A stretch of 38,815 nucleotides of DNA from Aridibacter famidurans (GCA_024103495.1 JAGFIQ010000037.1:1-38815), one strand, 5' to 3'; counted from the stretch's first letter, positions 17,366 through 25,618 are shown. Numbers and translations are program-made. The notes: generated from the letters alone by a model not told the origin.

Positions 17366-17367
17366 CT

Positions 17368-20300
17368 CTAATGCACCCACCGGTGCTCGAACGCCTTCTG
17401 CTCCATCTGCTCCATCGTCTCGCCGGGCAAATATCCGCCGCCGGAACCCTCCCAGAAGAAGGGCTTCCTCGCCGGACCGCCAAGCTCGTTCATCGTCGCC
17501 GATTCATAGACTCGTCCGTTGAGGACCGTGTGTGTCACGAATTCGCTGCGCCTGATGTCCGAAAGGACATCGCCGTCGATGATCACAAGATCGGCGAGCT
17601 TGCCCGGTTCGATCGAACCGATCTGCTTGTCCATCCCAAGGTGCCTCGCACCGTCGATCGTGCCTCCGCGGAGTGCTTCCCAGGGTGAAAATCCCCCCTG
17701 CGCCATTATCCAGAGCTCCCAGTGCGAGCCGAGTCCTTCCCTCTGGCCGTGCGCGCCGATGTGCACGCCGACGCCCTTGTCACGCAATGTCTTCGCGTAT
17801 TTCGCAACGTCGAAGTGGTTGTACTGTTCGTCGGGTGCGGTCGGCCTTCGGATCGAGCGCGGATCGATGATGAACGCCGGCGTGTACCGCAGAAGCCTTT
17901 CGTTCTGCCATACGTTCGTGCGGTCGTACCAGTATTCCTCGCCCATCAATCCTCCGTAGGAAACGATGAACGTCGGCGTGTAGCCGAACCGCGTCGCCGA
18001 CCAAAGCTGGGTCAGGTCGTCGTATCCGTGCGCGACCGGAAGCGAATGCTCGAGGCCCGTATGGCCGTCGACCAGCATCGTCAGGTTTTGATGGAACTTG
18101 CCTCCGCCTTCTGGGACCACCATCATCCCGAGCTCGCGCGCGGCCTGCAGGATCTGCTGGCGCTGGGCGCGGCCCGGCTGGTTGTAGCTCTTTACCGATA
18201 TCGCACCGGAATCCTTCATCCTCTGCACGTGGTAAAGCGCGTCCTCGTAGCTGTTGACGATCGACTTCGCGCCGACCGCTTCCGCGCCATAGAGGATCCG
18301 CCCGGTCGAGAATATCCTCGGCGCGACGATCATTCCCGCCCTCTGCATCTCCGCCGCGGAGAAGATCTCCTGCGTGTCGTTCGAAGGATCGTGGATCGTC
18401 GTCACTCCGAACGAGACGTTCGAGTACATCGCCCAGTTCTGCCGCGGGATGATCTGATTCTGTCCCTGCGAGCCGTGCGCGTGCGCGTCGATCAGGCCCG
18501 GGATGACCGTCTTGCCCTTCGCGTCGATGACGGTCGCGCCTTGCGGAACCTTGATGTCGCGGCGTCGGCCGACTGCCTCGATACGGTTATCGCGGATCAG
18601 CACCGTGCCGTCCCGGATCACCTCTTGTGTGTTGTTCGCATCGCGCATCGTGACAACGGTTCCGCCGACGATCGCCTTGTAGCCGCTCGGCTTGTCCGCG
18701 GCTCTCGAGAACGAGAGATTGGTGCCTTCGGCAACTGGCTCCGGAAGCTTCTCCGGCGCGCCTTCGATAAAGTCAAACGCATCCTTCAGCTCGCGCTCAT
18801 AAAACACGGGACCGTGCGTCCATCCGACCGACTTGCTGTCGGCGCTCCAGACCAGGTTCTCCCCGGCGCGGCTCGAGAGCTTCTTGACCGGCATCGCCTT
18901 CGAATCGGGACCGACGCGAAGCACCTTTCCGGTCGGCGGGATCGCGGCAACATAGGCATTGAACTGCGAAGTGAAGGCGACCCACTTACCGTCGGGCGAA
19001 AGCCTAAACTCCTCGACTTGGTCCGCGCCGTAGACGTGTTCCTTTCGGTCCTCGCCGTTCAGATCGACGCTGACCACCTGCTGTTCGGGATAATCCTTTC
19101 CGGGTACTCCGGTCGTGAAATAGACACGAGTGTTGTCGCCGGAGAAATGCGGATCCGATCCCGAGTTTGCGACGCGTTCGTGGCCGCTACCGTCTGCTTT
19201 CGCCACGTAGATGCCAGGATCGATCGAATTTTTGGGACTCACGAGGAAGCCTCCGGAAAACTTCCGGTACGTGATCATCTTTCCGTCGGTCGAGAAAGCC
19301 GGTTCGACGTAGTGGCCCGGAGCCTTCGAAACGACCCTTCCTTCACCGCCCGAAGCGGGCGCGATGCGGACCGCACCCAGGTCCTGATCGTTCCAGGTCG
19401 TGTAGATCACCGACTCTCCGTCGAGCGAGAATCGCGGATAGTACTCGTCGTGATCTTCCTGCTTCGTAAGCCTCCTGGTCGTGTTGTTCGAGAGGTCGCG
19501 GACGTGAATCTTACCCAGCGCCTGGAAGATCACCGATCGCCCGTCCGGGGATCTCTGCGCCCACCGGACCATCTTTACGTCGACATTTTCGGGAGCGACG
19601 TCGACGTCGAACCTCAATGCGTCGGCGAATTTCTTCTCGGCCTCGATCGAAACAGGTATGCGCTCGACCTTCTTGTCCGCGAGTCCGATCTTGTAATAGT
19701 AACCGCCGGTCCAGAACACGATCGATCTCGAATCGGGCGTCCAGTCGAAATACGGATAGTAGCCTTCGGAACCGAACCCTTCCTGCAGGTCGCGCTCCAT
19801 GTCGAGATAAAGAGGACTCTCGATGTCGGTCGCGAGGTCCTTTAAAAACAGCGCGGTCTTGTTCCTTACCCTGCGGATGAACGCCACGTACTTCCCGTCC
19901 GGCGAGGGCGTCGGGACTATCGCGCCGCCCGTGCCGCTGATGAACCTTCGCTCTTCACCTTTCTCTATGTCGTAGCGGGTGATCGCGAAGATCGACTTAA
20001 GAGGATCGCGGTTGTAGCTGAAGGTGAAGCCCGGAGTGATGTCGTGGGTGTAATAGATGTATTTGCCGTCGGGCGAAAACGCGGGATCGGCGATGTTCTT
20101 CTGGTCACGCCGGCCGTTCTCGCGCGTCTTGACCGGGAGGCCGTCTCCGCCTGAGCGATGGTACAGCCAGATCTCGCCGGCCGGAATGCTGCGGCTCGAC
20201 ATAAAACCCTTGTTGACGACGATGTACTCGCCGTCGGGGCTCCACTTCGGGCTGTGGACGATGTTCTTCTTTTCCTTGCTGATCTGTTTCAGCCCGGTGC

Positions 20301-20694
20301 CGTCGATGTTCATCACCCACAGGTTCGACAATCCGTCGCGGTCGGAGATGAACGCGATCCGCTTTCCGTCGGGGCTGACCGCCGGGTGGATGTTCCAGGC
20401 GAAATCCTGAAGAACCGGGCGCGCGTCTCCGCCATCGATGTCCGCGACGTAGATGTCGCCGAGCATATCGAAAACAAAACTCTCACCGTCAGGTGTGACG
20501 TCCAGGCTGGACCACGTTGTCTTATCGGTCTTGATAGTGACGGTCTTCAGATCGAACGGCGGGTTCAGGACGTCCCACTTTTTCTTCTTGTCGTCATTTC
20601 CATCGCCGGTCTGCTGGGCGAAGGTGAGAGGCGTGATCAGGAGCAGTCCGCACAGGACCGCGGACACGAATCGGCCGAGGGCTAGGTTCTTCAT
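17368..20694 (-). CDS. Exported PD40/TolB-like propeller fused to an amidohydrolase
   Basis: 1108 residues with a signal peptide (FVSAVLCGLLLITPLTFAQQ). Residues about 50-640 are PD40/WD40-like propeller repeats (recurring SPDGKYI and WSPDGE-type motifs, as in TolB and DPP-type proteins). The C-terminal ~440 residues form a metal-dependent amidohydrolase: H738-A-H740 in IDAHAHG, Lys835 in VKSYN (candidate carboxylated or substrate lysine), a GLEHSLP histidine, HIGAHG, and the closing IGSIEPGKLADLVI. This architecture is common in Acidobacteria and Bacteroidetes and is usually called imidazolonepropionase-like; the true substrate is not known. It diverges from the S9 peptidase gene across a repeat-rich spacer, and both are exported with PD40 propellers, so joint peptide or cyclic amide turnover is plausible. 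Confidence 0.92.
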   Translation of the reverse strand: MKNLALGRFVSAVLCGLLLITPLTFAQQTGDGNDDKKKKWDVLNPPFDLKTVTIKTDKTTWSSLDVTPDGESFVFDMLGDIYVADIDGGDARPVLQDFAWNIHPAVSPDGKRIAFISDRDGLSNLWVMNIDGTGLKQISKEKKNIVHSPKWSPDGEYIVVNKGFMSSRSIPAGEIWLYHRSGGDGLPVKTRENGRRDQKNIADPAFSPDGKYIYYTHDITPGFTFSYNRDPLKSIFAITRYDIEKGEERRFISGTGGAIVPTPSPDGKYVAFIRRVRNKTALFLKDLATDIESPLYLDMERDLQEGFGSEGYYPYFDWTPDSRSIVFWTGGYYYKIGLADKKVERIPVSIEAEKKFADALRFDVDVAPENVDVKMVRWAQRSPDGRSVIFQALGKIHVRDLSNNTTRRLTKQEDHDEYYPRFSLDGESVIYTTWNDQDLGAVRIAPASGGEGRVVSKAPGHYVEPAFSTDGKMITYRKFSGGFLVSPKNSIDPGIYVAKADGSGHERVANSGSDPHFSGDNTRVYFTTGVPGKDYPEQQVVSVDLNGEDRKEHVYGADQVEEFRLSPDGKWVAFTSQFNAYVAAIPPTGKVLRVGPDSKAMPVKKLSSRAGENLVWSADSKSVGWTHGPVFYERELKDAFDFIEGAPEKLPEPVAEGTNLSFSRAADKPSGYKAIVGGTVVTMRDANNTQEVIRDGTVLIRDNRIEAVGRRRDIKVPQGATVIDAKGKTVIPGLIDAHAHGSQGQNQIIPRQNWAMYSNVSFGVTTIHDPSNDTQEIFSAAEMQRAGMIVAPRIFSTGRILYGAEAVGAKSIVNSYEDALYHVQRMKDSGAISVKSYNQPGRAQRQQILQAARELGMMVVPEGGGKFHQNLTMLVDGHTGLEHSLPVAHGYDDLTQLWSATRFGYTPTFIVSYGGLMGEEYWYDRTNVWQNERLLRYTPAFIIDPRSIRRPTAPDEQYNHFDVAKYAKTLRDKGVGVHIGAHGQREGLGSHWELWIMAQGGFSPWEALRGGTIDGARHLGMDKQIGSIEPGKLADLVIIDGDVLSDIRRSEFVTHTVLNGRVYESATMNELGGPARKPFFWEGSGGGYLPGETMEQMEQKAFEHRWVH

Positions 20695-20779
20695 ATTGTC
20701 GTTTTTCCGAAAAGGATGGGTTTGAATTCCACATACTATACGGCAATTCGCGTGAAAAGGTTAAGCTCCGCTTAGCTGC

Positions 20780-20851
20780 GAGCCGTTTAGCCTGCGCACT
20801 TGTGCGCGGGACCGTGAGCCGTTTAGCCTGCGCACTTGTGCGCGGGACCGT
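20780..20851. repeat. Perfect 36-bp tandem duplication
   Basis: Two identical 36-base units (20780-20815 and 20816-20851) beginning GAGCCGTTTAGCCTGCGC. Each contains the palindrome TGCGCACTTGTGCGCG. The CCGTTTAG start is shared with hairpin repeats at 27040 and 35920. Confidence 0.9.
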
Positions 20852-20898
20852 GAGCGTTGAGCGGGTTTACATGAACACGCTGTGAGCTCAAGCTCTTT

Positions 20899-20934
20899 CT
20901 TGGCGGCTCTTTGCGCCTTTGCGGCTTTGCGGGA
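20899..20934. repeat. 9-bp tandem array, 4 units (CTTTGCGGC type)
   Basis: Four in-phase units: CTTGGCGGC, TCTTTGCGC, CTTTGCGGC, TTTGCGGGA. This is a separate sequence family with the same 9-base period seen elsewhere in the window. Confidence 0.7.
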
Positions 20935-21146
20935 GCAGTCTTACTTGCGACGACGATCGACGGCAGCGCGAAAACACTCTCGCTATGTTCCGCAAACAGC
21001 GAAACGAAATAGCCGCTCCTCCGTATAACCCCCGAAGCTGCGCACCCGGCGCTTCGGTGATCAGCGGATTTCATTTTGAATGCGATCTGGTCTAAAGTAT
21101 CGGAAATCCCTACCCCCGTATACCAATGTCGAGGAAGAATCCGCTT

Positions 21147-23216
21147 ATGAAAACGAAGCTTGCCTCTCTTATCGCTCTCTTGCTGCTCACTGCCGTTTCG
21201 TTCTCCCAAGACTCGAAACGTCCGATCGAGATCGACGACTTCTTCTCGATGAAGAATGTCGGCAATCCGCAGGTCAGCCCCGACGGCAAGTGGATCGCTT
21301 ACACGCTGTCCACGACCGACCTCAAGAAGGACAAGTCTGAGACCCGGATCTGGATGGTACCGGCGGCCGGCGGAGACGCGATCCCTATGACAGCAAAGGG
21401 TTACTCCGCTTCGAGCCCGCGCTGGAGCCCGGACGGAAAGTACCTTTCGTTCCTCGCGAAGCGCAGCGAATCCGGAGAGGACAAGACCGACGGCGAGGAC
21501 AAGACACAAGTCTGGACCCTGAACCGCCTCGGCGGCGAGGCTCAGCAAGTCACGAAAGTCAAGCAGGGCGTTTCGGGATACGAATGGTCGCCGGACGGCA
21601 AACGTCTCGTACTCCTGATCCGCGATCCGAAACCGCACGAACTGACGGAAGATCCGAAGGACGATAAGAAACCGAAGCCGTACGTCATCGACCGGCTTCA
21701 GTTCAAGCGCGACTACGCCGGATATCTCGACCGTTTTCGCACGCACCTCTATATCTTCGATATCGGCTCTAAGGACGAACCGAGGCAGATCACATCGGGC
21801 GATTTCGACGATTCGGACCCTGCGTGGAGCCCGGACGGAAAGCTGATCGCGTTCGAAAGCAACAGGACCGAGGAACCCGATTCGAATCCGAATACCGACA
21901 TATGGATCGTCTCCGCGGACAACAACGACAAGGGAGCGACGATGCTCCAGCTGACGAAGAACCCCCGGGAGGACAACAACCCGTCGTGGAGCCCGGACGG
22001 AAAGACGATCACATACACGACGGTCACCGCTCCTTTGAAGACGATGTGGTATGCGGTGCAGTATCTCGCGACGATCCCGGCGACGGGCGGCGAGCCGAGG
22101 CTTTTGACCTCGAACCTGGACAGGAACGTGCTTCGTCCGGATTATTCGGAGGATGGGTCCTCGATCTGGTTTGTTGTCGAGGACAGCGGCGAACAGCACC
22201 TCGCCTCGATACCCGCGAACGGAGGCCAGGTTACGAGACACGTCCGCGGCGAGAACGTCGTGCAGAGTTTCGTCGTCGGAGGCGGAACGGTAGCGATGAT
22301 GGTCGCAAAACCCGACGTGCCGGGCGACGTGTTCACTTTCTCCGGCGGAAACCTCAAGCAGATAACGTTCGCGAACAAGGAACTGCTCGACAAGATCGAG
22401 CTTTCGAAGCCGGAGGAGATCAGGTTCCGCAGCAAGGACGGAACGGAGATCGAGGCGTTCCTTTTCAAGCCGATCGGATTCGATCCTTCGATGAAGTACC
22501 CGCTCATTCTCAACCCTCACGGCGGGCCTGTTTCGCAATACGATTACAGCTTCGACTTCGACGCACAGCTTTGGGCGGCGAACGGCTACCTGGTCCTTTT
22601 GCCGAACCCTCGAGGTTCGTCCGGATACGGCGAGGCGTTTTCGTACGCTCTTTTCGCTCAGTGGGGCGTGCCGGACGTTGAAGATGTGTTGGCGGGCGTC
22701 GACTATGTAATCGCGCGCGGTTACGCCGATCCGGAGAAACTAGGCGTCGGAGGTTGGTCATACGGTGGCATTCTAAACAACTACGTAATCACGAAATCGA
22801 CGCGCTTCAAGGCGGCCGTCTCCGGTGCGAGCGAGGCATTGTACCGCGCGAATTACGGGCACGATCATTACCAGATGTGGTGGGTGGTGGAGCTCGGCCT
22901 GCCCTGGGAGAACGCGGAAGCGTGGGAAAGGATCTCTCCGTTCAACGACGTGGCGAAGATTACGACCCCGACGCTGTGGATCGGCGGCCAGGAAGACTGG
23001 AACGTCCCGATCCTGAACTCGGAACAGATGTACCAGGCGATGAAGAAGCTCGGCCGCGAGACGAAACTGGTCGTCTATCCGGGCGAGCATCACGGCATTC
23101 GACGCCCGACTTTCCAGAAGGACCGCTTCCAGCGGTTCCTGGGCTGGTTCGACAAGTATATCAAGGGAGTCGAGCGTAACTGGGAAGAGGAAGATAAGAA
23201 GGAAGAGAAGAAGTGA
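21147..23216 (+). CDS. Exported S9-family (prolyl oligopeptidase-like) serine peptidase
   Basis: 689 residues: signal peptide (KLASLIALLLLTAVSFSQD), N-terminal PD40 propeller (repeated WSPDGK at about 90, 150, 230, 290), then an alpha/beta-hydrolase peptidase domain. The catalytic triad is visible: Ser538 in GGWSYGG, Asp617 in GGQEDWNVP, His649 in GEHHGI. Family members release di- or oligopeptides N-terminal to or after proline and related residues. I choose ATG 21147 because GAGGAAG lies nine bases upstream; the in-frame ATG at 21126 has no ribosome-binding site and adds seven residues before the signal peptide. It is likely to work with the neighbouring exported amidohydrolase and the M28 peptidase on peptides in the periplasm. 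Confidence 0.93.
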   Translation: MKTKLASLIALLLLTAVSFSQDSKRPIEIDDFFSMKNVGNPQVSPDGKWIAYTLSTTDLKKDKSETRIWMVPAAGGDAIPMTAKGYSASSPRWSPDGKYLSFLAKRSESGEDKTDGEDKTQVWTLNRLGGEAQQVTKVKQGVSGYEWSPDGKRLVLLIRDPKPHELTEDPKDDKKPKPYVIDRLQFKRDYAGYLDRFRTHLYIFDIGSKDEPRQITSGDFDDSDPAWSPDGKLIAFESNRTEEPDSNPNTDIWIVSADNNDKGATMLQLTKNPREDNNPSWSPDGKTITYTTVTAPLKTMWYAVQYLATIPATGGEPRLLTSNLDRNVLRPDYSEDGSSIWFVVEDSGEQHLASIPANGGQVTRHVRGENVVQSFVVGGGTVAMMVAKPDVPGDVFTFSGGNLKQITFANKELLDKIELSKPEEIRFRSKDGTEIEAFLFKPIGFDPSMKYPLILNPHGGPVSQYDYSFDFDAQLWAANGYLVLLPNPRGSSGYGEAFSYALFAQWGVPDVEDVLAGVDYVIARGYADPEKLGVGGWSYGGILNNYVITKSTRFKAAVSGASEALYRANYGHDHYQMWWVVELGLPWENAEAWERISPFNDVAKITTPTLWIGGQEDWNVPILNSEQMYQAMKKLGRETKLVVYPGEHHGIRRPTFQKDRFQRFLGWFDKYIKGVERNWEEEDKKEEKK

Positions 23217-23225
23217 GCTGTGTCA

Positions 23226-23248
23226 GTAGCCCAAGCGTCAGCGCGGGC
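23226..23248 (+). repeat. REP-like hairpin, GTAGCCC class
   Basis: GTAGCCC, 12-base middle AAGCGTCAGCGC, then GGGC. It begins nine bases after the S9 peptidase stop and touches the first unit of the 7-bp array. Same layout as 4917-4939 and 24400-24422. Confidence 0.75.
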
Positions 23249-23432
23249 GTGAATCGTGATTCGTGAATGGTGAATCGTGAGTCGTGAAGGGACGGACCAC
23301 GGAGAGCACAGGGAACACAGAGAAATTTAGGGGCGTTGCAAGAGTCCCAAAAAATCTCCGTGCTCTCTGTGTCCTCGGTGGTTCATCCTCTTCACGATTC
23401 ACGAATTACGATTCACGATTCACGGTTCACTT
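23226..23432. repeat. Nested inverted-repeat element between convergent genes
   Basis: From outside in: a GTAGCCC hairpin (23226-23248), six 7-bp units of CGTGAAT type (23248-23289), 9-bp units with CACGGAG/GCACAGG (about 23293-23325), a loop of about 20 bases with no repeat, then the inverse 9-bp units (about 23352-23384) and inverse 7-bp units TTCACGA (23391-23430). The right end overlaps the stop codon of the minus-strand gene. The arms can pair over about 80 bases with mismatches, giving a very long hairpin in either transcript. Confidence 0.85.
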
Positions 23433-23972
23433 CAGCTTCCAGACATATGTCCGGCGCTCGATCCACTCGCCTTCCCGGAAATCGAACGAAACCGTCTTGT
23501 GCTCGCCCTTCCCGGATTCGTGGATCCGGTGTAGGTCCATCACGTCGGAACCGTCGGGCATCACCATTTCCATTTCGAAGAACCTCTGCGGCGGATCGTT
23601 CAGCCCTGAATCCTTGACCTCGCCGATCCCGAACGCGCCGCCTGCGCCGAGTTGAACTATATAAGCGACCCGGTCTTTCGGATGCCAGTAGACATGATAC
23701 TCCCAGAAATCGCCGGTCGGTTTGCCGTCGCGGATGCCGTACAGCCGGCCGTTCATTCCCATCTTGCCAACACTGTATTTCCATTCGGTCACGTACTGAT
23801 CGAACGGCTCGGCGTCTGACTTGAACTTGTCGTTGCTGGTGACCCAGACGCCGGAGCCTTGTGTCATGTAGTCCATATGAGCGCGGAGCCAGGACGGGAC
23901 TTGCGAGGATTGGGCAAGGGCGGACTGAAAAAGGACGAAGGTCAAAGCTAAGATCTGAATTGCGTATTTCAT
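23427..23972 (-). CDS. Small exported protein of unknown function (DUF1579-like)
   Basis: 181 residues with a clear signal peptide (MKYAIQILALTFVLFQSALA). The mature part is beta-rich, with WKYSVGKMGMNGRLYGI, WEYHVYWHPKDRVAYI and a final FREGEWIERRTYVW. This resembles lipocalin-like DUF1579-type proteins that measure a sample's retention of small hydrophobic ligands, but I cannot assign a family firmly. The stop codon lies within the inverted 7-bp array, so the last few bases of the gene and the repeat are shared. It converges with the S9 peptidase. Confidence 0.75.
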   Translation of the reverse strand: MKYAIQILALTFVLFQSALAQSSQVPSWLRAHMDYMTQGSGVWVTSNDKFKSDAEPFDQYVTEWKYSVGKMGMNGRLYGIRDGKPTGDFWEYHVYWHPKDRVAYIVQLGAGGAFGIGEVKDSGLNDPPQRFFEMEMVMPDGSDVMDLHRIHESGKGEHKTVSFDFREGEWIERRTYVWKLK

Positions 23973-24227
23973 AGTCTGTAATCATCGGCTCTCAGAGATC
24001 CGCGCGTCACTGACGCGCCGCACAAAATGTCCGATAAGCTTAAGCTTGTCGCCCACCGAAAGGTGGGACCGGATCGCAATGGCTCGGGACGCGCCATGAG
24101 CCTACCAGCGGTTTAGCCGCCGTCGCCCGTGAGATCGTTTCCCGGACCGAGGGAAGCCCGCTAAGTCCTCCGCGCCTTCGCGCGGCGCAAACTGAAGTTC
24201 GCGGTACCTCGACGACCTGTCGACATC

Positions 24228-24365
24228 GGTGCCGCCGCTAAATCGGCTCTAGAATTCGGGGGCTGCGTTACCGTGGACTGCGCCCTTCGGGCTTGTCCAC
24301 GGCTAAATGCATATGACCGCCAAGCGGTCAGCTAAGCCCGTCGCTTGCGCTCCGGGTTCCGATTC
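24228..24365 (+). repeat. Multi-hairpin intergenic element (best-preserved copy)
   Basis: Components: GCCGC...CGGC hairpin, GAATTCGGGG box, an eight-pair stem CCGTGGAC/GTCCACGG (24271-24278 and 24295-24302) enclosing GCCCTTCGGGC, the spacer GGCTAAATGCATAT, stem GACCGC-CAA-GCGGTC, and a final CCCGTCGC...CTCCGGG hairpin. Related copies: about 1-90, 95-230, 7885-7940, 10578-10640, 10658-10720, 32652-32712 and 38181-38238. Confidence 0.85.
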
Positions 24366-24399
24366 CCGTCTCCCGTCTCATTTCTGCTGACTTTTTACA

Positions 24400-24422
24400 G
24401 TAGCCCTCCCTGACGGTCGGGC
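24400..24422 (+). repeat. REP-like hairpin, GTAGCCC class
   Basis: GTAGCCC, 12-base middle TCCCTGACGGTC (itself partly self-complementary), then GGGC. It is preceded by a short T run at 24391-24397. Confidence 0.7.
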
Positions 24423-24440
24423 TTCGGACACGCCCGCAAT

Positions 24441-24489
24441 TGATCACTGACCCCCTGATCACTGATCGTTGACCCCCTGATCATCGACC
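24441..24489. repeat. 7/8-bp tandem array (TGATCAC/TGACCCC type) overlapping a gene's 3' end
   Basis: Units TGATCAC, TGACCCCC, TGATCAC, TGATCGT, TGACCCCC, TGATCAT, CGACC. The right half lies inside the minus-strand VOC gene and encodes its last residues (about DDQGVNDQ). Related to the GGTCCCTGATCA array at 32738. Confidence 0.75.
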
Positions 24490-24881
24490 GGGTACATATC
24501 CACCTGCTGAGTCGCGATGTACCAGTGGTTCCCGCACGGATCGATCACTCCGCCGGAGCGCTCGCCATACGGCATGTCAGTAACTTCGAAGATCGAGGTA
24601 CCGCCCGCCGCCAGAGCTTTCTCATAGACCGCGTCGCAGTCTTCTACATATAGGTGTACCGCCATAGTGCGGTCCGGGTAATCTCCGCCGCCCTCGCTTC
24701 CCTCGACCATAGATCCGAAGACACGGAACGCACCATGGCGCAATGTGCCGTCCTCATAATGCTCATCAACGACCTCCGCATCGAACGCGTCCTTTAGAAA
24801 CGCGACCCACTTTCCGCCGTCGTCGACAATAAAGTAGGGAGTGACGCTCGTAAATCCCCTGGGAATGTGGCTGACACTCAT
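24459..24881 (-). CDS. VOC-family (PhnB/glyoxalase-like) protein
   Basis: 140 residues. The pattern VTPYFIVDDGGKWVAFLKDAF...TMAVHLYVEDCDAVYEKAL...ERSGGVIDPCGNHWYIAT is the single-domain VOC fold of the PhnB-like branch, used by metal-dependent isomerases, dioxygenases and resistance-type binding proteins. No specific substrate can be named. The start ATG overlaps the stop of the upstream SRPBCC gene by four bases (ATGA), indicating translational coupling. The C-terminal tail of about eight residues is read from a 7-bp repeat array and is unlikely to be part of the fold. Confidence 0.87.
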   Translation of the reverse strand: MSVSHIPRGFTSVTPYFIVDDGGKWVAFLKDAFDAEVVDEHYEDGTLRHGAFRVFGSMVEGSEGGGDYPDRTMAVHLYVEDCDAVYEKALAAGGTSIFEVTDMPYGERSGGVIDPCGNHWYIATQQVDMYPVDDQGVNDQ

Positions 24882-25336
24882 TCTTCTTCCTCCTCGCCGG
24901 CGCTTTGGCTCTCGGCGAAATCTTTGAATGCCTTCAAATGCTTCATCGTCTCTTTCTTGAAAGCACCCGGCATAAAGAACGCCATCAGCTTCATAGCCAG
25001 AGAAGTGAACCGGAACTCGTTGTCCGCAACCCAGTTCGTGCCGCCGTCGATCTCTTCGAACCTGTTCCGGACAAGGTTAAAAACGCCTTCGGTCTCGTAG
25101 GTCCCGCTGAACTCGTCGGGCAGGTTCCGCGAAGTTATGGTCTCGATCATCTCGATCTTGCGGCCGTTCATGTCGAACTTCAGTCTCGAGGTGGCGCCGA
25201 CAAGGCCGGGCTCGCCGCTGACCGGCTCGAAACTCTCGAGTCCGGGCATCCATTTCTTCATATTATCCGGATCGTCAAACAGCCGGACGACCTCATCGAC
25301 CGGCCGCTCGATCTCTATCTCGCATCGGTATTTCAT
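24878..25336 (-). CDS. SRPBCC-family (START-like) protein
   Basis: 152 residues, starting MKYRCEIEIERPVDEVVRLFDDP with the conserved KKWMPGLESFEPVSGEPG, a typical polyketide-cyclase/dehydrase-type SRPBCC domain that encloses a hydrophobic ligand cavity. The acidic tail (AGEEEEE) is outside the domain. I place the start at 25336 because CGGAGGACTT precedes it; longer versions would read through the inverted repeat element upstream. It is coupled to the VOC gene downstream by an ATGA overlap. Function beyond ligand binding unknown. Confidence 0.87.
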   Translation of the reverse strand: MKYRCEIEIERPVDEVVRLFDDPDNMKKWMPGLESFEPVSGEPGLVGATSRLKFDMNGRKIEMIETITSRNLPDEFSGTYETEGVFNLVRNRFEEIDGGTNWVADNEFRFTSLAMKLMAFFMPGAFKKETMKHLKAFKDFAESQSAGEEEEE

Positions 25337-25404
25337 AAGTCCTCCGTAGGAATATCTTTGGAAATACGCGGGATTGTAGCACAATGGTTCGGCGCGGATT
25401 CGGG

Positions 25405-25606
25405 CAGGAAAGGAATACAAAGAAGAAACAGGATGAAAAGGATATAAGGGATCGGTGGCAACTGCCGGATCGAAGTTTTCTGCGCAATTGCAGCTGCCCG
25501 ATCTCTCTTCTTCTTGATCGATCTTCTGCCGGAACAAGGCCCTTAAGCGAACAAGGAGCCTTCATCATTGCTATCCTGTCCATCCTGTTTTTATTCTTCA
25601 CTATGT
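25405..25606. repeat. Inverted-repeat element with 9-bp arms in a divergent spacer
   Basis: Left arm 25405-25449: CAGGAAAGG, AATACAAAG, AAGAAACAG, GATGAAAAG, GATATAAGG. Right arm 25562-25606, inverted: TCATCATTG, CTATCCTGT, CCATCCTGT, TTTTATTCT, TCACTATGT. A non-repetitive core of about 110 bases lies between. The right arm ends 12 bases before the next gene's ATG, so the element forms its 5' region. Confidence 0.8.
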
Positions 25607-25618
25607 ACGCAGCCTTCT

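Larger units (their letters stand above)
16966..17367. repeat. Convergent spacer made almost wholly of repeats
   Basis: No gene seen. From the left: 7-bp GTTCCAG array (16972-17027), a GATAAGCTTTAGCTTGTC palindrome (about 17064-17081, also at 24032-24050), several small hairpins such as GCGGAGGCT/AGCCTCCGC (about 17182-17201) and GGTAAGCC-AAA-GGCTTACC (about 17227-17245), then a 9-bp array (17321-17365) abutting the stop of the amidohydrolase gene. No clear T-tract terminator. Confidence 0.7.
20695..21146. other. Divergent promoter region with 36-bp duplication and 9-bp array
   Basis: No gene seen. It should contain promoters for both the amidohydrolase and the S9 peptidase. Two perfect 36-base repeats lie at 20780-20851, and a four-unit 9-bp array at 20899-20934. 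The sequence TCTAAAGT near 21090 is a possible -10 region for the peptidase, with no convincing -35. Confidence 0.6.
23973..24458. repeat. Repeat-filled spacer with a full copy of the multi-hairpin element
   Basis: No gene seen. A string of small hairpins opens it: CGCGTC-ACT-GACGCG (24003-24017), GATAAGCTTAAGCTTGTC (about 24032-24050) and CCCACC-GAAA-GGTGGG (24052-24067). The fullest copy of the large multi-hairpin element follows (24228-24365), then three to four TCTCCCG-type heptamers (24361-24388), a GTAGCCC hairpin (24400-24422) and a TGATCAC-type 7-bp array that runs into the VOC gene. Confidence 0.75.

Noticed and set aside
17722..19845. A 707-codon plus-strand open frame opposite the PD40-amidohydrolase
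   Set aside because: Its composition (Arg, Asp, Val rich) is that of a mirror frame of repeated SPDGK motifs; the minus-strand protein has signal peptide, propeller and metal site.
20823..22538. A 571-codon minus-strand open frame opposite the S9 peptidase
   Set aside because: It is the mirror of the PD40 and peptidase sequence and its start runs through spacer repeats; no recognisable domain.
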